Of a DNA stretch of 64,000 nt, positions 8,186-16,433 are shown one piece after another. The notes under the pieces are model-generated. The model saw only the letters and a list, made by a program, of their open reading frames with translations. It was not told the DNA's origin and made no database searches. A program made the translations under genes and the position numbers. How positions within the stretch are numbered: position 1 is the first letter of the stretch; each line of letters begins with the position of its first letter. The stretch is from an uncultured Lachnospiraceae bacterium (GTDB lineage Bacteria; Bacillota; Clostridia; Lachnospirales; Lachnospiraceae), in the NCBI GenBank assembly GCA_910584325.1, contig CAJTZH010000002.1, positions 1 through 64,000 on the forward strand. Reading direction: 5' to 3'.

Positions 8186-8595
8186 AGAAGTTTTTAAACA
8201 GTATGAATCCGATGCTGCTGGATTTGTCGACAGGCTGCATTATATATGGGATTGTTGGAGAAATCATAATAGTTGCGGTCGGATTGTCATTCTATCAGGA
8301 AGGTCTTTGGAAGATTATTCTTGGATTTTTGATTGGAACAGCCGCAGCAGTTGCTTTGACGGTACACATGTATTTTGGTGTAGTAGAATCACTTTCTCTC
8401 GGGGAGACAGGAGCGCTAAAGCACACCCGTAAGATGTATATCTTGCGTATAGCGGGGATTTTAGTAATTCTTGTGTTGATTTATTTTACGGGATTTTGCG
8501 ATGCTGTCGCATTTGCGGCCGGCTTGATTTCTTTAAAAGTAGCGGCTTATTTACAGCCGATTACTCATAAATATATAGTTTCAAAAATAATTTAA
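8182..8595 (+). CDS. atpI: ATP synthase subunit I
   Basis: The 137-residue protein has four predicted membrane segments (about 15-35, 42-62, 85-100, 105-125). The family helps assemble the c ring of F-type ATP synthase. It overlaps atpZ by 4 bp and precedes atpB directly, the usual position. The identification rests on length, topology and position more than on strong motifs. Confidence 0.78.
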   Translation: MKKFLNSMNPMLLDLSTGCIIYGIVGEIIIVAVGLSFYQEGLWKIILGFLIGTAAAVALTVHMYFGVVESLSLGETGALKHTRKMYILRIAGILVILVLIYFTGFCDAVAFAAGLISLKVAAYLQPITHKYIVSKII

Positions 8596-8612
8596 TAAAG
8601 GAAGGTGAGAAT

Positions 8613-9350
8613 GTGGGAAGTGGACTTTTGACGGTCCCTCAGAACCTGCCGGTTGCTATGGAAGCAGACTTCATGATCAAGAAACTTCAAGAAGTTCATC
8701 TTGGTGGAACGACTGTGTACATTACAACGACTCATGTTGCGCTTTTATGCGTGTCACTTTTCATAATAGTGCTGGCGGTTATTGCCAACAGAGTCATTGC
8801 CAAAGCTGACCCTGACGCGACTCCGGGGGTATTTCAGAATATCATGGAGATTGTGGTAGAAATGCTCGGCAATATGGTAAACGGTCTGATGGGAACAAAT
8901 GCCAAGCGTTTTGTCAATTACATTTCATCAATATTTATATTTATATTGATATGTAATATATCGGGTCTGTTCGGACTTAGACCGCCGACTGCCGATTACG
9001 GTGTAACATTGCCGCTTGCGCTTTTTACGTTTTGCATTATCCACTTTTGCGGAATTAAGAAGAATAAGGGTAAGCACTTTACGAATTTATTTCAGCCGGT
9101 AGCGATTCTTTTTCCGATTAACGTCATCAGTGAGATTGCAACACCGTTGTCATTATCAGTCCGTCTGTTCGGTAATATCATGTCAGGTACCGTATTAATG
9201 GGACTGGTATACGGAATGTTCCCGTTGCTTTTAAAGATGGGGATTCCGGCAGTACTGCATGTATACTTTGATGTATTTTCAGGTTGTATACAGGCGTATG
9301 TATTTGCCATGTTAACCATGGTTTATGTCAATGATAAGATAGCAGATTAA
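8613..9350 (+). CDS. atpB: F-type ATP synthase subunit a
   Basis: This integral membrane subunit forms the ion half-channels next to the c ring. The essential arginine is present in SVRLFGNIMSG, and six hydrophobic stretches fit the family. The start is the GTG at 8613 with AAGGAAGGTGAG just upstream; the ATG two bases before runs into a stop after seven codons. At 245 aa it is of normal length. Second gene of the structural part of the operon. Confidence 0.93.
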   Translation: MGSGLLTVPQNLPVAMEADFMIKKLQEVHLGGTTVYITTTHVALLCVSLFIIVLAVIANRVIAKADPDATPGVFQNIMEIVVEMLGNMVNGLMGTNAKRFVNYISSIFIFILICNISGLFGLRPPTADYGVTLPLALFTFCIIHFCGIKKNKGKHFTNLFQPVAILFPINVISEIATPLSLSVRLFGNIMSGTVLMGLVYGMFPLLLKMGIPAVLHVYFDVFSGCIQAYVFAMLTMVYVNDKIAD

Positions 9351-9379
9351 TTAAATTCATTTACAGGAGGATTATTAAG

Positions 9380-9637
9380 ATGGAAAACATTAGTGGACAG
9401 GATTTTATTTATGGTATGTCAGCAGTAGGCGCAGGACTTGCTCTTATCGCAGGTATTGGTCCTGGTGTCGGACAGGGTTATGCGGCAGGTCAGGCAGCAG
9501 CAGCAGTTGGACGTAATCCGGGCGCAAAGTCTGATATCACCTCTACGATGCTTCTTGGACAGGCGGTAGCAGAGACAACAGGTCTTTATGGTTTCGTCGT
9601 AGCCATCATTTTAATGTTTGTAAAGCCTTTTAAATAG
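9380..9637 (+). CDS. atpE: F-type ATP synthase subunit c, sodium-type
   Basis: An 85-residue hairpin proteolipid forming the rotor ring. The ion-carrying carboxylate is Glu65. The numbering matches Ilyobacter tartaricus subunit c without gaps, and the Na+ ligands are all there: Gln32 (GVGQG), Val63, Glu65, Thr66 (Ser in Ilyobacter), Thr67 and Tyr70 (AVAETTGLYG). Family knowledge says this set coordinates Na+. The RBS ACAGGAGG is strong, as expected for the most highly made subunit. Ion specificity is inferred from residues only. Confidence 0.95.
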   Translation: MENISGQDFIYGMSAVGAGLALIAGIGPGVGQGYAAGQAAAAVGRNPGAKSDITSTMLLGQAVAETTGLYGFVVAIILMFVKPFK

Positions 9638-9679
9638 AATACGAAGTATTCATGAATAAGAGGAAGGAGGCAGAATTTG

Positions 9680-10237
9680 ATGCCATTATTTAATGTATTG
9701 CTGACAACTGCAGCACAGGAAACGGAGTATCTGTTCGGGCTGGACGCGCAGCTCCTTTTCAGTACGGCGGTGACGGCAATTAACATTTTCATATTGTTTG
9801 TATTGTTGTCATATCTGTTGTTTGACCCGGCGAGAGAACTGCTTAAGAAGCGTGCCGATAAGATTACAAAAGAACGCGAGACGGCAAAGCAGGCAAAAGA
9901 AGAAGGAATTGCGCTCAAGGAAGAGTATGAGACAAAGCTTCGCGAGATAGACAGGGAAGCAGAGGCGATTCTTTCCGAGACAAGGAAAAAAGCTTTAAAG
10001 AAAGAGGAACAAATTCTTTCCGAAGCGAAGGAAGAGGCTGCGAGAATTATCGAGAGAGCAAATAACGAGGCTGTTCTCGAGAGAAAGCGTGCCATGGATG
10101 AAGTGAAGACGGAGATGATTCAGATTGCTTCCATAATGGCAGGTAAAGTGGTGGCAGCCAATATTAATACTGCGGTTAGTGATGCTCTTGTAGAAGAGAC
10201 TTTAAACGGAATAGGTGATAGTACATGGCTAAGCTAG
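9680..10237 (+). CDS. atpF: F-type ATP synthase subunit b
   Basis: The peripheral stalk subunit: a membrane segment at about residues 26-48, then a long charged coiled coil (about 55-150) rich in Lys, Glu and Ala. I take ATG 9680 (185 aa); a TTG directly before it is also possible. RBS AGGAAGGAGG. The end overlaps atpH by 13 bp, consistent with coupled translation. Confidence 0.9.
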   Translation: MPLFNVLLTTAAQETEYLFGLDAQLLFSTAVTAINIFILFVLLSYLLFDPARELLKKRADKITKERETAKQAKEEGIALKEEYETKLREIDREAEAILSETRKKALKKEEQILSEAKEEAARIIERANNEAVLERKRAMDEVKTEMIQIASIMAGKVVAANINTAVSDALVEETLNGIGDSTWLS

Positions 10238-10773
10238 TGAAGGCGACTTATGGTGATGCATTATTTGAGCTTGCTGTGGAAGAAAATAAGACTGACGTGC
10301 TTTTGGAAGAAGCACAGGCTGTTCTTAAGGCATTTTCCGATAACGGAGAGCTTGTCAAGTTTTTAAATCACCCTAAGATTGAAACATCAAAAAAACAGGA
10401 AGTTATTGAAGATATCTTTAAACAATTTTTATCCAAAGATATGATAGGATTTCTTACACTGGTTGTCAGTAAAGGGCGGTATAATGATATTCCGGATATA
10501 CTATCCTATTTTATCGATATGGTAAAAGAATATAAGCATATTGGTGTAGCTTATGTGACTTCGGCGTCTGTACTTTCTGACCGGCAGAAAGCGCAAGTTG
10601 AAGCAAAACTGCTCGAGACCACCGGTTATCAGTCTTTTGACATGAATTATCAGGTAGATAAGGAATTGATTGGCGGTATGGTAATCCGTATCGGCGACCG
10701 TGTAGTAGACAGCAGTATAAAGACGAAATTAAGCGAACTAACAAAAGAATTGCTTAAGATTCAGTTAAACTAA
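10225..10773 (+). CDS. atpH: F-type ATP synthase subunit delta
   Basis: A 182-residue stalk subunit linking the alpha subunits to the b dimer. The helical N-terminal domain (about 1-105) begins with the family pattern YGDALFELAVEE, and the C-terminal part has IGGMVIRIGDRVVDSSI, the best-conserved family motif. It overlaps atpF. Confidence 0.92.
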   Translation: MAKLVKATYGDALFELAVEENKTDVLLEEAQAVLKAFSDNGELVKFLNHPKIETSKKQEVIEDIFKQFLSKDMIGFLTLVVSKGRYNDIPDILSYFIDMVKEYKHIGVAYVTSASVLSDRQKAQVEAKLLETTGYQSFDMNYQVDKELIGGMVIRIGDRVVDSSIKTKLSELTKELLKIQLN

Positions 10774-10796
10774 TAGAAGGAAGGTGCGTTCGCTCC

Positions 10797-12299
10797 ATGA
10801 ATTTAAGACCGGAAGAGATTAGTTCCGTCATAAAGGAACAGATAAAGAAATATTCAAGTGAACTTGAAGTATCGGATGTTGGTACGGTAATTCAGGTTGC
10901 CGATGGTATTGCGCGTATTCACGGTTTGGAAAATGCTATGCAGGGAGAACTTTTAGCGTTCCCGGGAGATATATACGGCATGATTCTGAATCTGGAGGAA
11001 GACAATGTCGGCGCAGTTCTTTTGGGTGACTCAAAGAACGTCAATGAAGGTGATACGGTAAAGACAACAGGACGTGTTGTTGAAGTACCGGTAGGCGATG
11101 CAATGCTTGGACGTGTCGTAAATGCGTTAGGACAGCCGATTGACGGAAAAGGACCTATTCATACAGACAAGTTTCGACAGATTGAACGAGTAGCATCAGG
11201 TGTTATTACAAGAAAATCGGTTGATACACCGTTACAGACTGGTATTAAGGCAATCGATGCCATGGTGCCAATCGGAAGAGGTCAGCGTGAGCTGATTATC
11301 GGCGACAGACAGACAGGTAAGACGGCTATTGCGATTGATACGATTATCAATCAGAAGGGACAGGGCGTTAAATGTATCTATGTAGCAATCGGACAGAAAG
11401 CGTCAACAGTAGCAACGATTGTTAAGACACTGGAAGAGTATGGCGCAATGGACTATACGACGATTGTTGCGGCTACGGCAAGCGAACTTGCTCCGTTACA
11501 ATATATCGCGCCATATTCGGGATGTGCAATCGGTGAAGAGTGGATGGAAGCAGGGCAGGATGTTCTTGTTGTATATGATGACTTGAGTAAACACGCGACG
11601 GCATACAGAACACTTTCATTGCTGCTGAAAAGACCGCCGGGACGCGAGGCGTATCCGGGCGATGTATTTTATCTGCATTCAAGACTTCTTGAGAGAGCTG
11701 CGAGAATGTCGGATGAATATGGCGGAGGTTCGCTGACGGCGCTTCCGATTATTGAAACCCAGGCAGGAGACGTTTCCGCGTATATTCCGACGAATGTAAT
11801 ATCCATTACAGACGGTCAGATTTATCTGGAAACGGAAATGTTTAACTCCGGTTTCCGTCCGGCAGTTAATGCAGGTCTTTCCGTATCACGGGTTGGCGGT
11901 GCGGCGCAGATTAAAGCAATGAAAAAGTTCGCGGCTCCGATTCGTGTGGAATTGGCGCAGTATCGTGAACTTGCTTCTTTCTCCCAGTTTGGTTCGGAAC
12001 TCGACGCGGATACGAAGGAGAGACTGGAGCAGGGTGAAAGAATTAAAGAAATGCTGAAGCAGCCACAGTATAAACCAATGCCTGTTGAGTATCAGGTAAT
12101 TATTATATATGCGGCTACAAAGAAGTATCTCCTTGATATTGAAGTATCTAAGATTCTGGAATTTGAAAAAGGATTATTTGAATTTATCGATACAAAGTAT
12201 CCTGAAATTCCGGCAGCGATTAAGAGCAGTAAGGTGTTGGATGAGGAGAATGAAAAACTTCTTATAAAAGCCATTGAAGAATTTAAGTCAGAGTTTTAA
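10797..12299 (+). CDS. atpA: F-type ATP synthase subunit alpha
   Basis: The 500-residue non-catalytic nucleotide-binding subunit of the F1 head. The P-loop GDRQTGKT is at 169-176, and the arginine finger lies in SVSRVGGAAQ. The N-terminal beta-barrel and the C-terminal helical domain are complete. RBS GAAGGAAGGTG. Confidence 0.97.
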   Translation: MNLRPEEISSVIKEQIKKYSSELEVSDVGTVIQVADGIARIHGLENAMQGELLAFPGDIYGMILNLEEDNVGAVLLGDSKNVNEGDTVKTTGRVVEVPVGDAMLGRVVNALGQPIDGKGPIHTDKFRQIERVASGVITRKSVDTPLQTGIKAIDAMVPIGRGQRELIIGDRQTGKTAIAIDTIINQKGQGVKCIYVAIGQKASTVATIVKTLEEYGAMDYTTIVAATASELAPLQYIAPYSGCAIGEEWMEAGQDVLVVYDDLSKHATAYRTLSLLLKRPPGREAYPGDVFYLHSRLLERAARMSDEYGGGSLTALPIIETQAGDVSAYIPTNVISITDGQIYLETEMFNSGFRPAVNAGLSVSRVGGAAQIKAMKKFAAPIRVELAQYRELASFSQFGSELDADTKERLEQGERIKEMLKQPQYKPMPVEYQVIIIYAATKKYLLDIEVSKILEFEKGLFEFIDTKYPEIPAAIKSSKVLDEENEKLLIKAIEEFKSEF

Positions 12300-12323
12300 G
12301 AAAGAGCAAAAGGGTGATCGCAT

Positions 12324-13178
12324 ATGGCCTCAATGAGAGACATAAAAAGGCGTAAGGAAAGTATACAGAGTACGGAACAAATAACGAAAGCCATGAAGCT
12401 CGTTTCAACGGTAAAGCTGCAGAAAGCTAAAACAAGGGCAGAACATTCCAGACCGTTTTTTGATATGATGTATGACACTGTCCGGACCATGCTTGCAAAA
12501 TCGGCAAATATTAATCACAGATTTTTAAACGCGGGAAATTCCCCGAAGAAAGCAATTATTGTGATTACGTCAAACCGAGGACTTGCAGGAGGATATAATT
12601 CCAATGTTATCAAACTTATCACCAAGGGAGAGATTCCAAAGGAAGATATTGTAGTTTATAATATTGGACGGAAAGGCAGAGAGGCGTTTACAAGAAACGG
12701 TATTGCCATTGCAAAGGATTATTCGGAGGTCATAGAGCATCCGATATATTCCGATGCAATGCATATCAGCGAAACAGTGCTGAAGGCGTTTACCGATAAT
12801 GAAATCGGCGAGATTTATCTTGCGTACACAGGGTTTAAGAATACGGTAGTACATGTTCCGACTCTGATTAAATTGCTGCCTGTTGACAGAAATATGGGAA
12901 AAGACAGCGGACTTGATACGGTTCTGATGAATTATGAACCGGATGAAGAGGAAGCGCTTGACGTCATTATTCCAAAGTATGTGACGAGTCTGATTTACGG
13001 CGCGTTGATAGAATCCGCTGCCAGTGAAAACGGAGCGCGTATGCAGGCGATGGATAATGCAACAAGTAATGCGGACGAGATGATTTCCGATTTGGCTTTA
13101 AAGTACAACAGAGCAAGACAGAGTTCAATTACGCAGGAATTAACAGAAATCATTGCGGGTGCATCGGCAATTTCTTAA
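12324..13178 (+). CDS. atpG: F-type ATP synthase subunit gamma
   Basis: The 284-residue central rotor shaft. It starts MASMRDIKRRKESIQSTEQI and ends with ITQELTEIIAGASAI, the two conserved terminal helices that form the coiled coil inside the head. Position between atpA and atpD is standard. Confidence 0.95.
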   Translation: MASMRDIKRRKESIQSTEQITKAMKLVSTVKLQKAKTRAEHSRPFFDMMYDTVRTMLAKSANINHRFLNAGNSPKKAIIVITSNRGLAGGYNSNVIKLITKGEIPKEDIVVYNIGRKGREAFTRNGIAIAKDYSEVIEHPIYSDAMHISETVLKAFTDNEIGEIYLAYTGFKNTVVHVPTLIKLLPVDRNMGKDSGLDTVLMNYEPDEEEALDVIIPKYVTSLIYGALIESAASENGARMQAMDNATSNADEMISDLALKYNRARQSSITQELTEIIAGASAIS

Positions 13179-13217
13179 AAGCAGCCGTATAACCGCAATA
13201 AGCAAAGGAGTGAAATA

Positions 13218-14609
13218 ATGGCAGCTAATAATATTGGTAAGATAACACAGATTATCGGTGCCGTTCTTGATATTAAGTTTAGCGACGGAACTCTTCCGGA
13301 AATTAATACAGCTATCCGCATTAAAAAGCAGGATGGCGGAGAATTGGTTGTGGAGGTGTCGCAACATCTTGGAGACGATACGGTAAGATGTATCGCCATG
13401 GGACCGACAGACGGACTTGTCCGTGGTATGGACGCGGAAAATACAGGCGCGCCGATTACGGTTCCGGTAGGAGAGAATACATTGGGTCGAATTTTTAATG
13501 TATTAGGAGCTCCAATCGATAATAAACCGGCTCCGGAAAATGTTGAATATTTACCGATTCACAGAAAGGCTCCTTCGTTCGAGGAGCAGTCAACATCAAC
13601 AGAAGTTCTTGAGACAGGTATTAAAGTCGTTGACCTTCTCTGCCCGTATCAGAAGGGCGGTAAAATCGGGCTTTTTGGTGGTGCAGGCGTAGGTAAAACA
13701 GTCCTGATTCAGGAATTAATCCGAAATATTGCAACAGAACACGGTGGATATTCGGTATTTACCGGTGTTGGCGAGCGTACAAGAGAGGGTAATGACCTTT
13801 ACAACGAAATGACGGAGTCAGGCGTTATCAATAAAACAACGATGGTGTTTGGTCAGATGAACGAACCGCCGGGAGCCAGAATGAGAGTCGGGCTTACGGG
13901 GCTTACGATGGCAGAGTACTTCCGTGATAAAGGTGGTAAGGACGTTCTGCTATTCATTGATAATATTTTCCGTTTTACACAGGCTGGTTCCGAAGTGTCC
14001 GCGCTTCTTGGACGTATGCCGTCTGCCGTTGGTTATCAGCCGACATTGCAGACAGAAATGGGAGCGCTTCAGGAGCGTATCACATCGACAAAGAACGGTT
14101 CCATTACATCCGTTCAGGCAGTATATGTGCCTGCCGATGACTTAACGGACCCGGCACCGGCAACAACGTTCGCTCATCTGGATGCGACAACGGTACTTTC
14201 ACGTTCCATTGTGGAACTTGGTATTTATCCGGCAGTTGACCCGTTGGAGTCAACGTCGAGAATTCTTGACCCGCGTATCGTGGGCGAGGAGCATTATAAA
14301 GTTGCCCGAGGCGTACAGGAGATACTTCAGAGATACAAGGAACTGCAGGATATCATCGCGATTCTTGGTATGGATGAGTTATCGGAGGATGATAAACTGC
14401 TTGTAGCAAGAGCAAGAAAGATACAAAGGTTCCTTTCACAGCCATTCTTCGTTGCAGGACAGTTTACTGGAATGGAAGGCCGTTATGTACCGCTTAGCGA
14501 AACGATTCAGGGATTCAAAGAAATTCTGGAAGGCAAGCATGATGATGTTCCGGAAGGATATTTCCTGAATGCCGGTAATATAGATGATGTTTTGGCAAGA
14601 ATGAAGTAG
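13218..14609 (+). CDS. atpD: F-type ATP synthase subunit beta
   Basis: The 463-residue catalytic subunit. P-loop GGAGVGKT is at 154-161, catalytic Glu186 in GVGERTREG, and the lever motif DELSEED is present near residue 395. The protein is complete. RBS GCAAAGGAGTG. Confidence 0.97.
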   Translation: MAANNIGKITQIIGAVLDIKFSDGTLPEINTAIRIKKQDGGELVVEVSQHLGDDTVRCIAMGPTDGLVRGMDAENTGAPITVPVGENTLGRIFNVLGAPIDNKPAPENVEYLPIHRKAPSFEEQSTSTEVLETGIKVVDLLCPYQKGGKIGLFGGAGVGKTVLIQELIRNIATEHGGYSVFTGVGERTREGNDLYNEMTESGVINKTTMVFGQMNEPPGARMRVGLTGLTMAEYFRDKGGKDVLLFIDNIFRFTQAGSEVSALLGRMPSAVGYQPTLQTEMGALQERITSTKNGSITSVQAVYVPADDLTDPAPATTFAHLDATTVLSRSIVELGIYPAVDPLESTSRILDPRIVGEEHYKVARGVQEILQRYKELQDIIAILGMDELSEDDKLLVARARKIQRFLSQPFFVAGQFTGMEGRYVPLSETIQGFKEILEGKHDDVPEGYFLNAGNIDDVLARMK

Positions 14610-14621
14610 AGGTAAATGAGT

Positions 14622-15029
14622 ATGGCAGGTAAATTATTTCAACTAAAAATCATTTCACCTGACAGAATTTTTTATGAAGGTGATGTAAATATGGTAGAGT
14701 TTACATCAAGCGAAGGTGACATTGGTGTATATGCTGACCATATACCGCTGACTACTGTTCTTGTACCGGGTATCATGGCAATCCATGAGGAGAATGGTAT
14801 CAAAAAGGCGGCTGTTCATGCCGGATTTGCAGAAATTTTACAGGACAAAGTTGTTGTTCTGGCAGAAATCGCGGAGTGGCCTGATGAAATCGACATTAAC
14901 AGGGCAAACGAAGCGCGTATCCGTGCGGAGAGACGTCTGGGCGGAATTTCAGGCGAGCAGCATATTAATCTTTTGCGTGCGGAGTTGTCTCTAAAGCGTT
15001 CGCTTACAAGAATTAAGCTGTTAAGTTAA
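14622..15029 (+). CDS. atpC: F-type ATP synthase subunit epsilon
   Basis: The small rotor subunit that couples rotation and inhibits ATP hydrolysis. The N-terminal beta sandwich (about 1-85, SSEGDIGVYADHIPL) and a helical hairpin (about 90-135) are visible. I prefer ATG 14622 (135 aa), which is 9 nt from GAGG; the ATG at 14616 is only 3 nt away. It is the last gene of the operon, followed by a strong terminator. Confidence 0.93.
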   Translation: MAGKLFQLKIISPDRIFYEGDVNMVEFTSSEGDIGVYADHIPLTTVLVPGIMAIHEENGIKKAAVHAGFAEILQDKVVVLAEIAEWPDEIDINRANEARIRAERRLGGISGEQHINLLRAELSLKRSLTRIKLLS

Positions 15030-15045
15030 GCAGTGGAATGAATAA

Positions 15046-15102
15046 AACCTCCCGGTTTGGCAATAATGTGAAAAACATATTGACGAACCGGGAGGATTTT
15101 TT
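15046..15102 (+). terminator. Terminator of the atp operon that includes the next gene's ribosome-binding site
   Basis: A 10-bp stem, CCTCCCGGTT (15048-15057) with AACCGGGAGG (15086-15095), encloses a second imperfect hairpin and is followed by ATTTTTTA. The GGGAGG at 15090-15095 is also the only Shine-Dalgarno candidate of the gene starting at 15103 (7-nt spacing). Confidence 0.85.
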
Positions 15103-15897
15103 ATGCCTGTTTATAGTAATGAAATCGGAAAAAAGAGCTGGAAAAAGACAATCAGGAAGGTTATTCTTGCGGTTGTCCTGTGGGCGGTTGCACTGACGCG
15201 GATTTACGCATACGGAAATAACAGAGGAACAACGGAGACGCTTGTAAATGCGTTTCATCAGGTACAATTAAATGAAATGAGCGCGTCGGTGGACGCATTT
15301 GGATATTATGCCGACGTTTATCTGAGTGAAAAGGCAAAGGAAACGCTGGTCAGGGATATCGGATACGCGCTGGGGCTAAATTATTGCGATATTGTAACGG
15401 AGCATGACGGGGAACTGGCTGTTACGACGCTCACGAAAAACGGAAAATATGCCGTGACACAGATTAAAATGATTACCAGGGAACAGAAATTATCGGAAAA
15501 CGTATTGGAAAGCCACCAGTATCTGTCGATTCATATTGATTTAGGAAACAATCTCAATGCGGCGATGGAATATCAGAAGATTTTAAAGAATCTCTATGCG
15601 GACTTTGATATTGAGGCGGACGTCACTGTCAATCTGACAGGCAATCTGGATGGACAGGCAGATTTGGCGCTCAAAAATCTGATTTCAAATCAGATAATTG
15701 ACCAGATGGAGGCGAAGATAGTTGCCGAGAACAGAACGGAGGACATTTACACGATTTATGCCTATACGTCGCAGGTCGAGGATTCTATAAAGGTGAGCGG
15801 AAAAAAGATTAACCTGAATATTTCCGCGTCATATGACGAACAAAAAAACAAAACATTTTTTTATATTTCAACACCGATTATTAACACGGATTACTAG
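15103..15897 (+). CDS. YwmB-like exported protein (TATA-binding-like fold family)
   Basis: The 264-residue protein has a short basic N-terminus, a membrane or signal segment (about 19-38) and an outside domain. Family assignment rests on position (Bacillus ywmB also directly follows atpC, upstream of sporulation genes), size, and the two-repeat beta-alpha pattern with a short YxT.Q core region. No catalytic residues stand out and no partner domain is seen. YwmB function is unknown. Its ribosome-binding site lies inside the terminator hairpin of the atp operon, so read-through RNA would hide it and translation may need a promoter or RNA processing within the hairpin. Confidence 0.5.
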   Translation: MPVYSNEIGKKSWKKTIRKVILAVVLWAVALTRIYAYGNNRGTTETLVNAFHQVQLNEMSASVDAFGYYADVYLSEKAKETLVRDIGYALGLNYCDIVTEHDGELAVTTLTKNGKYAVTQIKMITREQKLSENVLESHQYLSIHIDLGNNLNAAMEYQKILKNLYADFDIEADVTVNLTGNLDGQADLALKNLISNQIIDQMEAKIVAENRTEDIYTIYAYTSQVEDSIKVSGKKINLNISASYDEQKNKTFFYISTPIINTDY

Positions 15898-15936
15898 AAA
15901 CGCATATATTAGAGTAAATGAAAAAATGGTGAAAAC

Positions 15937-16362
15937 ATGATGTTTGATGAAGATATGAGAAAGGATAACAACTGGAACCAGAACCAGAACCAAAGCGCGC
16001 TGGAGGAGAGGTTCTGGAGAGAACGAATTCAGAATAATATGTTTAATCCATTTGTAATGGGCGAGCGAGACGGCGCGTATTTACGGGAAATGTACCCGAA
16101 AGAAGCGAAAATGATAAGAGATATGATAGAGAGCGAGCTGGATATGGTAGATTATCGTGGAAGTTTTATATATGATGAATATCCGGATAAGTACTTATTT
16201 TTCCGCCTTGTTAAAAAGGTAACGGACCGATATTTTTCGGAAGCAGGAGCAGGTGGAACTGCGGATACTGTACCTCAGGATAAACAGTGGGTACAGGAAA
16301 TTACACAGGTAGTCCTTGCAAATGAAATTTACCGGAGAAGAAATAGAAGAAAGTATTGGTAG
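15937..16362 (+). CDS. Unrecognised 141-aa protein next to spoVAF
   Basis: I do not recognise a named domain. The N-terminus is Asn/Gln-rich (NNWNQNQNQ, residues 11-19), the middle is acidic and helical (MIRDMIESELDMVDYRGSFIYDEYPD) and the C-terminus is very basic (EIYRRRNRRKYW). No signal peptide or membrane segment. It starts 39 bp after the ywmB-like gene and ends 71 bp before spoVAF, so it could be a sporulation protein; this is inference from position. Confidence 0.65.
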   Translation: MMFDEDMRKDNNWNQNQNQSALEERFWRERIQNNMFNPFVMGERDGAYLREMYPKEAKMIRDMIESELDMVDYRGSFIYDEYPDKYLFFRLVKKVTDRYFSEAGAGGTADTVPQDKQWVQEITQVVLANEIYRRRNRRKYW

Positions 16363-16364
16363 AA

Positions 16365-16395
16365 GTATAAAAGTAGAAAATATGGATACATTATC
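16365..16395 (+). promoter_or_regulatory. Possible sigma-G/sigma-F promoter of spoVAF
   Basis: GTATA (16365-16369) and CATTATC (16389-16395) resemble forespore promoter boxes (GHATR and CATWMTA) with 19 bp between, one longer than usual. The position 39 bp upstream of spoVAF fits forespore expression known for spoVA genes. Confidence 0.3.
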
Positions 16396-16433
16396 CTTAT
16401 GGAATAGACAATAAGGAATAGGAGAGGTAAGAG

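Noticed and set aside
9586..10095. Antisense ORF of 169 codons opposite atpE and atpF
   Set aside because: Opposite strand of the coiled-coil region of subunit b; the Ser/Ala-rich product is a known shadow effect.
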